From NCBI RefSeq assembly GCF_013387455.1, contig NZ_VWNC01000011.1:1-64000 (forward strand): DNA of 64,000 nt, read 5' to 3'. The notes under the pieces are model-generated. The model was not told the origin of the DNA. It was given only the letters and a program-made list of their open reading frames with translations, and ran no database searches. How positions within the stretch are numbered: position 1 is the first letter of the stretch; the number at the start of each line of letters is the position of its first letter. Made by a program: the position numbers and the translations under genes. This DNA comes from Mariprofundus sp. NF (lineage in GTDB: Bacteria; Pseudomonadota; Zetaproteobacteria; Mariprofundales; Mariprofundaceae). Shown here one piece after another: positions 52,219 to 60,100 of the stretch.

Positions 52219-53997
52219 TTGAGTTGGCAGATTATTACCGGACTGGCTGGTGGCGTTGGACTTTTCCTGCTTGGCATGGAGTTGATGACTGATGGTCTGA
52301 AGCTCTCAGCAGGTAAATCGCTGCAGCGCATCCTCAGGAGCTCTACCAAAACACCACTAAGAGGCGTGTTGTCCGGTGCTCTTATCACCTCGCTTGTACA
52401 ATCCTCCAGCGCAGTGACAGTGGCAACAATCGGTTTTGTGAATGCTGGGCTTCTCAAGCTTAAGCATGCCATTCGTGTGGCTTATGGCAGTAACCTTGGC
52501 ACCACCATGACCGGTTGGCTCGTAGCTGTTGTCGGTTTCCATGTTAATCTGAAAGCTTTTGCACTGCCGGCCATCGGTATTGGTATGTTGATGACACTGC
52601 TGATTCAAAATAACCGTTATGCCGCTATCGGCAAGGTGATTGCCGGTTTCGGCCTGTTTTTTCTCGGTATTGATCTGATGAAATCAGGGTTTGAGGGGCT
52701 TGAAGGGGCGATATCGCTAGAGGCCATTGAAGAGGGTGGTCTGCTAAGTCTGTTTATCTTTATCGCTGTCGGTTTTGTCATGACGTTGATGATGCAGTCC
52801 TCCAGTGCCGCGATTGCTATCACGCTTACTGCTGCTGCAGGCGGCGTGATCACCATCGCATCAGCCGCCTGCATGGTGATTGGTGCCAATGTGGGTACAA
52901 CCTCAACGGCGGTGATTGCAGCTATTGGTGCAACGCCCAATGCCCGCAGGATGGCAGCCGGGCATGTTATCTTTAATGTTATTACCGGTGGCGCGGCACT
53001 GCTGCTGTTGCCACTGCTGCTGTTTGGCATCAACTGGTTTCAGGAATACAGCGGTATGGCCGGTGGTCCGGCCACCTTCCTGGCGTTGTTTCACACCACC
53101 TTTAATCTCCTTGGGGTACTGCTTCTCTGGCCATTTACCAGCAGGCTGGTGAAATTTCTTAAACGACAATTTGTCGCGGCAGAAGAGGATGAGGCACAGC
53201 CGAAATATCTTGATAGCACCCTGATCGGCACCCCGCAGCTGGCACATGAGGCACTGGTGAAAGAGTTGCAGCGTATTCAGGCAATAGCAATTCGCATGGC
53301 TGAGGATGCGATCAATACCGAAGCGAGTTTAAGTCCTCGACTGAAAGTCGATCTGGAGGTGCTGCATAAGCTTTCTGATGCTGTAGGTCTCTTCTGTTCC
53401 AAGTTGCGCAGTCAGGGGCTGCCTGAAGAGATTGCCGATGCGCTACCTCTGGCGCTGGCATCAATGCGTTACTTTATAGATGTGGCAGAGATGGCTGAGG
53501 AGATCGATCAGCTGCAGAGTAAAGAGGTGACGGGAGTGTTTCAGGAACTGGAGGAGGCTTTGGCGGATATGCGCCGTCAGGCCATTGCGATTCTCGAGGA
53601 TGTGAAGCAGTCAGCCTCCAGTGAAGAGTCACTGCAGCGAGAAACTGATGCTATTGTGGTGCTTGAGCGCAACTACGAAACGATTAAAGCACAGCTGTTG
53701 CGTGCCGGGGCAACCGGTAAATTAACTGCCAGGCATATGGTTTCACTGATTGAGCTGATGAAGAGTATCGAGCGTCAGGCAAGCCACTGTGTCAAAGGGC
53801 AGGCTACCCTGCAGCTATTTGCCCAGCAGGCAGTTGATGAAGCTAAATCAGAGGATGACGTTGAAAGAGATGACGTTGAAGGGGATCAGGACGAGGTCAC
53901 TGACCTCAATCAGGGCGATAGTGAAGAGGTCAGTTTAATAGAGCCTGAGGCTTCAGAAAAAAATATGGGGAATTTGAAAAACTCAGAATCTCCCTAA
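52219..53997 (+). CDS. Na+/phosphate cotransporter with PhoU-like domain
   Basis: The 592-residue protein starts with TTG at 52219 behind AGAGG. Residues 1-320 hold the NptA-type transport domain with its two inverted QSSSA motifs: SLVQSSSAVTVATIGFV and LMMQSSSAAIAITLTAA, and GSNLGTTMTGW and GANVGTTSTAVIAAIG, typical of Na/Pi cotransporter II. Residues 350-560 form a PhoU-like helical domain. The final 40 residues are very acidic. It imports phosphate with sodium and may sense it through the PhoU part. The leader upstream may control its translation. Confidence 0.9.
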   Translation: MSWQIITGLAGGVGLFLLGMELMTDGLKLSAGKSLQRILRSSTKTPLRGVLSGALITSLVQSSSAVTVATIGFVNAGLLKLKHAIRVAYGSNLGTTMTGWLVAVVGFHVNLKAFALPAIGIGMLMTLLIQNNRYAAIGKVIAGFGLFFLGIDLMKSGFEGLEGAISLEAIEEGGLLSLFIFIAVGFVMTLMMQSSSAAIAITLTAAAGGVITIASAACMVIGANVGTTSTAVIAAIGATPNARRMAAGHVIFNVITGGAALLLLPLLLFGINWFQEYSGMAGGPATFLALFHTTFNLLGVLLLWPFTSRLVKFLKRQFVAAEEDEAQPKYLDSTLIGTPQLAHEALVKELQRIQAIAIRMAEDAINTEASLSPRLKVDLEVLHKLSDAVGLFCSKLRSQGLPEEIADALPLALASMRYFIDVAEMAEEIDQLQSKEVTGVFQELEEALADMRRQAIAILEDVKQSASSEESLQRETDAIVVLERNYETIKAQLLRAGATGKLTARHMVSLIELMKSIERQASHCVKGQATLQLFAQQAVDEAKSEDDVERDDVEGDQDEVTDLNQGDSEEVSLIEPEASEKNMGNLKNSESP

Positions 53998-54003
53998 GCT
54001 TTG

Positions 54004-54414
54004 TTATTTAGGGCGTTTTTTCTGGCCAGCCTGATAGCACTCGATCAGGGCCGCTTGAATATCCTTATGTTGTGCAAGGTCCGATATATTCAGATGTTTT
54101 TCGGCAATCGGTTGAACTGCCGTTATAATCTGTTGTCGCGCCCACTGCAGTGCAAAACCATCGAAATCGAATTTTCCATCGCAGATGAATTCGCAGGCTA
54201 AGCCTGTGGGCTCTGAAAAGGTGATCTCTTGCATGACCATAACATCGTATTCATATCTGTAGGAGTCCAGGCCAATCGATGTGGCCAGCATGTCATAGAG
54301 TTTTTCCAAGTGGCCATTTCTTATGATGGCGCTGTCCAGGTCGACGGTGATGCTAGGAGTGAATCGCTCACCGCGAAAATCGAACTCAAGCGTGGCCTGT
54401 AGGCTGTTTTTCAT
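54004..54414 (-). CDS. 136-residue protein of unknown function
   Basis: The product begins MKNSLQATLEFDFRGERFTPS and has GHLEKLYDMLATSIGLDSYRYEYDV, in parts, then ACEFICDGKFDFDGFALQW. It is hydrophilic with a probable alpha/beta fold. Its ATG overlaps the LysR regulator stop by four bases (TGA/ATG), so it is translated with it and is probably part of the cbb control unit. I recognise no family. Confidence 0.6.
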   Translation of the reverse strand: MKNSLQATLEFDFRGERFTPSITVDLDSAIIRNGHLEKLYDMLATSIGLDSYRYEYDVMVMQEITFSEPTGLACEFICDGKFDFDGFALQWARQQIITAVQPIAEKHLNISDLAQHKDIQAALIECYQAGQKKRPK

Positions 54415-55349
54415 GGGGTATCCTTATGGTTGATATCAAGTGGCACGATATTGATTAGTGATTCGGCATGTTCAAGTACATAGTTTTTAAAGGCTTCCGG
54501 TATGGCAGCAAAGCGTTTGCCATTACGATAGACAATGAACCACTGGCGCATAATAGGGAAATCTTCAATCTTTAGAACTACGACTCTTTTCAGCGCCAGT
54601 TCCATCTCAATGGTATGAAGTGAGACGATTCCAAGTCCAAGTTCAGCCATGACAGCCTGTTTGATCGCTTCGGAGCGGTTCATCTCCATGCCTGCCTTTA
54701 ATTGCAGGTCATGAACGGCGAAAAAATTTTCTGCGGCAATGCGTGTGCCTGATTGGCGCTCACGCACAATAAACGGTTCATCAGCCAGATCGCGCAGTGG
54801 AATGACCTTTTTCTGTTTGGCCAGTGGATGAGCGGGGGATGCAATAACTACAAGTGGGTTATCCATAAAGCGGATCGCATTCACATTGTGCCCTTTCGGA
54901 GGTTTACCCATGATCACCATGTCGGTGGTGTTGTTATCCAGTGAGGCAAGCAGGCCGCTTCGGTTAGTCACATCAAGCGTCACCTGTGCGCCGGGATAGT
55001 CGTGATGGAAGGCGGCAATCAATTGAGGGGCAAAGTAGTTGGCAGTCGAGGCCATGGTGAGGTGTAATTTACCCCGCTTGAGCCCCTTGAGCTCCTCCAG
55101 CATCAGCTCCGCCTCATCCAGCTGCTGGCGGATATTACGGGCATAGTGCAGTAGCTCACCACCGGCTTCAGTCAGTGATACCTGTTTGCCGTCTCTCTCA
55201 AATAGCGGCATGTCGATCTGCAGCTCCATCTGTTTAACCTGCATGGATACTGCTGGCTGGGTCATGAACAGCGCTTTGGCAGCATCGGTATAACTATTAT
55301 GTTCAACGACCGCTTCGAGTATCTTCAACTGCTTCAGGGTAATGTTCAT
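54411..55349 (-). CDS. cbbR: LysR-type regulator, CbbR-like
   Basis: The 312-residue protein has the LysR helix-turn-helix (LKQLKILEAVVEHNSYTDAA, then FMTQPAVSMQVKQME) and the two-part effector-binding domain. It is divergent to the RuBisCO gene with 170 bases between, the usual CbbR layout. CbbR activates RuBisCO transcription in response to metabolites such as RuBP or NADPH. The symbol rests on context plus family; the effector is not known. Confidence 0.85.
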   Translation of the reverse strand: MNITLKQLKILEAVVEHNSYTDAAKALFMTQPAVSMQVKQMELQIDMPLFERDGKQVSLTEAGGELLHYARNIRQQLDEAELMLEELKGLKRGKLHLTMASTANYFAPQLIAAFHHDYPGAQVTLDVTNRSGLLASLDNNTTDMVIMGKPPKGHNVNAIRFMDNPLVVIASPAHPLAKQKKVIPLRDLADEPFIVRERQSGTRIAAENFFAVHDLQLKAGMEMNRSEAIKQAVMAELGLGIVSLHTIEMELALKRVVVLKIEDFPIMRQWFIVYRNGKRFAAIPEAFKNYVLEHAESLINIVPLDINHKDTP

Positions 55350-55359
55350 AAAACCTACC

Positions 55360-55425
55360 TATAAGTAAAATTTATACTGCGCATCATAACCTTTGATTTT
55401 ACATTATGGAACCCACTTCTATACT
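55360..55425 (+). promoter_or_regulatory. cbbM: CbbR operator-like palindrome and cbbM promoter
   Basis: TATAAGTAAAATTTATA at 55360-55376 is a LysR-type palindrome (TATAA-N7-TTATA). Downstream, TTTACA (55398-55403) and TATACT (55420-55425) are separated by 16 bases and make a good sigma-70 promoter for cbbM. The 5' leader of about 90 bases then carries a GGAGGG ribosome site. Confidence 0.6.
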
Positions 55426-55519
55426 TCACAACGTCGCCAAAGAGGACTAAAGTGCTCTACCGCGAAGGAGGGGGGCTTCAAGCTTCCTTTATATAAAAAA
55501 ATTTGGAGGGTACACTCTA

Positions 55520-56935
55520 ATGGATCAATCGAATCGTTACGCCGATCTCAGTCTCAATGAAGACGACCTGATCGCAGGCGGCCAGCATCTGCTTGTTGCT
55601 TATAAACTTATTCCAGCCGAAGGCTATGGCTTCCTGGAAGTAGCTGCTCACGTTGCAGCTGAATCTTCAACAGGTACAAACGTTGAAGTATCTACTACAG
55701 ATGACTTTACCCGTGGCGTAGATGCACTGGTATATGAAATTGATGAAACTGCATTTGGCGATGACCCTGTCAAAGGCGGCGGTTTGATGAAAATCGCTTA
55801 CCCGGTCCCTCTGTTTGACCCGAACCTGAGTGATGGTCACTTCAATGTGTCACACATGTGGTCACTGATTCTGGGTAACAACCAGGGCATGGGCGATCAT
55901 GATGGTCTGCGTATGCTCGACTTCATGGTTCCTGAGTGCATGATCAAGAAATTTGATGGCCCAAGTACTGGCATTGCTGATATGTGGGAAGTTCTGGGTC
56001 GTCCACGTGAAAACGGTGGTTACATCTCCGGTACTATCATCAAACCTAAACTGGGTCTGCGTCCTGAGCCATTTGTTAAGGCATGTTACCAGTTCTGGCT
56101 TGGCGGCGACTTCATCAAGAATGATGAGCCTCAGGCTAATCAGCCGTTCTGCCCAATGGAAACTGTTATCCCTATGGTTGCTGAGACCATGGATCGTGTA
56201 CAGCAGGAAACTGGCCAGGCTAAGATCTTCTCTGCCAATGCTACAGCTGACTGGCATACTGAGTGCATCAAACGTGGTGACTTCATCCTTGAGTCCTTCG
56301 CTAAATACGGTAACGAAAAGCATGTTGCATTCCTGATTGATGGTTTCGTAACTGGTCCTGCTGGTGTTACCACTGCACGTCGTGCATTCCCAGACACATT
56401 CCTGCACTTCCATCGTGCTGGCCATGGCGCTCTGACTTCTTATAAATCCCCAATGGGCATGGATCCACTCTGCTACATGAAGATCTCCCGTCTTTCAGGC
56501 GCTTCTGGTATCCACACTGGTACCATGGGCTACGGTAAGATGGAAGGCCACGGCAACGAGACTGTTCTTGCATACATGCTTGAGCGTGACGAGTGCATGG
56601 GTCACTACTTCAACCAGAAATGGTATGGCATGAAGCCAACTGCTCCAATCATCTCCGGTGGTATGAACGCACTGCGTCTGCCAGGTTTCTTCGAGAACCT
56701 TGGCCATGGCAACGTGATCAACACTTGTGGTGGTGGTTCATTCGGCCACATCGACAGCCCTGCTGCTGGTGCTAAGTCTCTTAGCCAGGCATACGAGTGC
56801 TGGACATCCGGTACTGACCCAATCGAATACGCTAAGACTCATAACGAGTTCGCACGTGCATTCGATTCATTCCCAGCTGACGCCGACAAGATCTACGGCG
56901 CTGACTGGCGTGAAAAAGTGGGCGCACACAAGTAA
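55520..56935 (+). CDS. cbbM: RuBisCO form II large subunit
   Basis: This 471-residue protein is a complete form II RuBisCO. The active-site Lys lies in [10 protein letters not shown], the carbamylated Lys and metal ligands in [10 protein letters not shown], the substrate His in HRAGHGAL, and the mobile loop 6 Lys in GYGKMEG. It fixes CO2 onto ribulose-1,5-bisphosphate as a dimer without small subunits, and suits low-oxygen, high-CO2 habitats. Codon choice is biased to GGT, GCT and CGT more than its neighbours, as in highly expressed genes. A terminator follows; no cbbQ/cbbO activase genes are adjacent. Confidence 0.97.
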   Translation: MDQSNRYADLSLNEDDLIAGGQHLLVAYKLIPAEGYGFLEVAAHVAAESSTGTNVEVSTTDDFTRGVDALVYEIDETAFGDDPVKGGGLMKIAYPVPLFDPNLSDGHFNVSHMWSLILGNNQGMGDHDGLRMLDFMVPECMIKKFDGPSTGIADMWEVLGRPRENGGYISGTIIKPKLGLRPEPFVKACYQFWLGGDFIKNDEPQANQPFCPMETVIPMVAETMDRVQQETGQAKIFSANATADWHTECIKRGDFILESFAKYGNEKHVAFLIDGFVTGPAGVTTARRAFPDTFLHFHRAGHGALTSYKSPMGMDPLCYMKISRLSGASGIHTGTMGYGKMEGHGNETVLAYMLERDECMGHYFNQKWYGMKPTAPIISGGMNALRLPGFFENLGHGNVINTCGGGSFGHIDSPAAGAKSLSQAYECWTSGTDPIEYAKTHNEFARAFDSFPADADKIYGADWREKVGAHK

Positions 56936-56962
56936 GTCCAGACTTCACAGTCGAAAAAATGA

Positions 56963-56994
56963 AAAGGCCTCCACGCAAGTGGGGGCCTTTTTTA
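56963..56994 (+). terminator. Terminator of cbbM
   Basis: AAAGGCCTCCAC and GTGGGGGCCTTT form a 12-bp stem (with one G-T pair) around GCAA, followed by T residues. It ends the single-gene cbbM transcript. Confidence 0.88.
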
Positions 56995-57024
56995 TTTCAA
57001 GTGGTGGATACGGGCATTCCTGTC

Positions 57025-57108
57025 TATAATGGATAGACAACATTACGAGGGAATATGGATGTTCAAGCGTTATTTGGTTTCCAAAAGATGATTCAGTTAC
57101 GTTTGTAA
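57025..57108 (+). promoter_or_regulatory. Promoter and 17-codon leader frame before the large kinase
   Basis: A perfect -10 TATAAT lies at 57025-57030 with TG four bases before it; no clear -35 is seen. Then GAGGGA precedes ATG at 57055, opening a 17-codon frame (MDVQALFGFQKMIQLRL) that stops at 57108. It might be a leader peptide. Evidence is limited to spacing. Confidence 0.3.
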
Positions 57109-57139
57109 TCTCCATGAATAATATTAATCTCAAGAGAGA

Positions 57140-57149
57140 GGGGGGGGGG
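57140..57149 (+). repeat. Run of ten G before the kinase start
   Basis: Ten consecutive G residues lie nine bases upstream of the TTG start at 57159, preceded by GAGAGA. Such tracts slip easily during replication. It may act as, or change the spacing of, the ribosome binding site. Confidence 0.6.
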
Positions 57150-57158
57150 ATCTAATCT

Positions 57159-60100
57159 TTGCTGATACTTAGCAAAATGGTCTATAGTAATGCCATGCGT
57201 GCCAGCTCTTTTATTCGGCTTTTATCCTCTACCCTGTTCTGCTGCCTTCTGGTTACGGGGTTTTCAGCTCACCTGTTTGCTCAAAACAGCGCCTATATTA
57301 CATCATTGCACTTAACTGAAGCAGAACGAGATTGGCTTAAAACAGCTCCGATGATCGAGTTGTTGGTTCCAACCAATCTTGAGCCATACAGTTATATAGA
57401 TGCGGCAGGGGAGGCCAATGGCGTCACGATTGATGTGGTGAAAGCACTGGGGAAGAAACTGGGCATCAAGTTTGAAATCAAAGCAGTGCATGACTCCGAA
57501 TTAATCAGAAGAATGAAGCAAAACGAGATTCAGGCAGCTGCCTATTTTATTAAGCCAGGAAACGACTCAAGATACCTAAGCTCATCCGTTTATGCCTCAA
57601 TTGATCTGGGGCTTTTTGTTAAAAAAGGGGCTGTCGAAAAACCATTTTCTTTCGAATATTTCACAGGTAAAAAGATCGCCATGTATAAAGGGGTGAATCC
57701 CGACTGGATTCAGATAGATGCGCTACAGAACAATGAGATTGTCTACTACGAAACGGTGAAGGATGGTTTGAATGCTGTATTGACAGGTGAGGTGGATGCA
57801 TGGCTTGACTCATATCAGACAGCAGCCTATTTCATCAACAGTGGTTTTCTGGATGAATTTGAGGCGGTCTATATTGATTCTGATGTTTCAGCTATGCGGT
57901 TTCATATCAGAGATGACAATCCCGAACTTCTGTCGGTGATGAATAAGGCAGTGGAAGCGATTACGCCTCGCGAAAAGCAGCAGCTTGTCAAAAAATGGGG
58001 GGGAGTAGCACTCGCCGCAAGGGAAATCGTGAGCATGCCCTTGTTGACGGCTCAGCAGAAGCAGTGGCTGAAAGCGCATCCTGTGATCAGGGTGGGTGTG
58101 GATGCCGACTTTCCACCCTACGAATTTGTTGATCAGTACAATAAACATAGCGGTATATCCAGTGATTATCTCAAAGAGCTGTCAAAGGTCTTGGGTGTTA
58201 AGTTTGAAGTTGTAACGGGCCTCAGTTGGTCTGAAGTTTTGAACCATGCCAAAGATAAACAGATTGATTTACTGCCTCTTGTAACGGCCTCGCCGGAGCG
58301 TGGAAAATATCTTTCCTTCACGGCTCCTTATATACGCTATCAGCTGGCAATTATGTCGCCAACCGGGGTTGTTTCGGCACAGGCGCTTGCCGATCTGGCG
58401 GGTAAAAAAGTGGTGTTGGTTAAAGATTATGCTGCCAGCAAACAGGTGCTTGAGCGGCAGCCGGATATTCAACCCTATTATGTAACCACGGTGATTGAGG
58501 GCTTGAACGCTGTGTTGGCGGGAAAAGCCGTGGCGATGATAGCCGATGCAGGCACCATGAGTTACAAAATCAAGGAGTTCGGCTTGACCACCTTGCGTCT
58601 TTCCGGTTTTGTGGAGATACCCGTTCAGGGTTTTTCTATGGGAGTGCGTGATGACTGGCCTGAATTGACAGCTATGCTGGATGAAGCATTGAGCGCCATG
58701 GCCGAGCATAGGCACCAGCAGATATTGCAGAACTGGAGCAAGTCTGTTGAGGCAGCAGAGAAGACTATTCAGCTGAGCAGAAACGAAAAAGCCTTTATAA
58801 AAGATCATACCATCATTCGACTGGGTATCGATCCTGAATTTATCCCGTTCGAATTTATTGATGAGGCTGGTCAATACAGCGGCATGGTTTCCGATTATAT
58901 CAAGTTGCTTAATGAGCGCCTCGGAACGAATATGGTGATTGCCCATCAAAGCGGATGGAAAGATGCTGTGGCCAAGGCCAAAGCCCGAGAGTTAGACGTG
59001 TTGCCCTGTATCGGCCTCACCCAGGAGCGTAAACAATTTTTTGATTACTCCGATGCATATATTCAATACTACCGGGTAGCCATTGCCCGTTCGGATGCGC
59101 CCTTCGTAGTGGATTTAAGTGATCTCGAAGATAAGCGGGTTGCTGTGCAGGCCAACAGCTCGCACGAAGGCTACCTTAGAGATCACTCAGCCATCGTTCC
59201 GGAAATATTCCCGACGTTGCAGGAGACTATTCTCTCTGTCTCCAAGGGTAAAAATGACGTGTTTGTGGGTAATCTGGCATCGGCGATGTACTGGATTCGG
59301 AAAATGAATCTGACTAATCTCAAGGTTGCCGGTGCGGTCTCCCCTGAGGCTGGCAATCTCCATTTTGCAGTCAGAAAGGATTGGCCGGAACTGACCAGCA
59401 TGATCAACAAAGGACTGGCCACCATCAGTAAGGCAGAGCGCAAGCAGATTTCCGAGAAGTGGGTCAACGTCAAATATGAAGCCATCACAGACTACGCTTT
59501 GATTTGGAAGTTGGTGCTGGCTTTTGTGCTGATTATTCTGGGTGTGTTGGTCTGGAACTTTAAGATAAACCAACAGAAACGGTTGGCGCAGGCCGCAAGG
59601 GATGAGGCTGAAAAGGCCAAAGATCAGCTTGAACAGGCCAATATGCAGATGCTTGCCATTTTCGATTCGGCCAGTTCCGGAATCGCAATGATTAAAGGCA
59701 GAGTGATCACCAGTTGTAATCGTCGCATGGATGAAATGTACGGTTGCGAACCGGGTGAGCAGGTGGGGCAATCCACACGTATCTGGTATGCCGATGATGA
59801 GACCTATGCCCGAATCGGGCAGGAGGTGTATGAGAAAATAAGCATTGATGAGACCCATCGCAGCGAGACACTGGCTGTACGCAAAGATGGCAGCCGCTTC
59901 TGGGCCCGGGCTGGCATTCATGCACTTGATCATAATGATCTGAGCAAAGGGATTGTGGCGGTCATTGAGGATATCAGCAAAGAACGTGAAATCATGCAGG
60001 AGATGGAAAAATCAAAAGGGCAGATTGAGCAGGCCAATATGCAGATGCATGCCATCTTCGATTCAGCCAGTGCCGGCATTGCGATGATTAACAATAGAGT

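Noticed and set aside
57114-57155. Poly-G tract as an in-frame switch for the kinase
   Set aside because: A short frame through the tract stops at 57153-57155, and frames with one G more or less also stop before joining the kinase.
58269-58949. 226-codon frame antisense to the BvgS-like kinase
   Set aside because: It overlaps a well-supported coding region completely and has a His/Gln/Arg-rich shadow composition.
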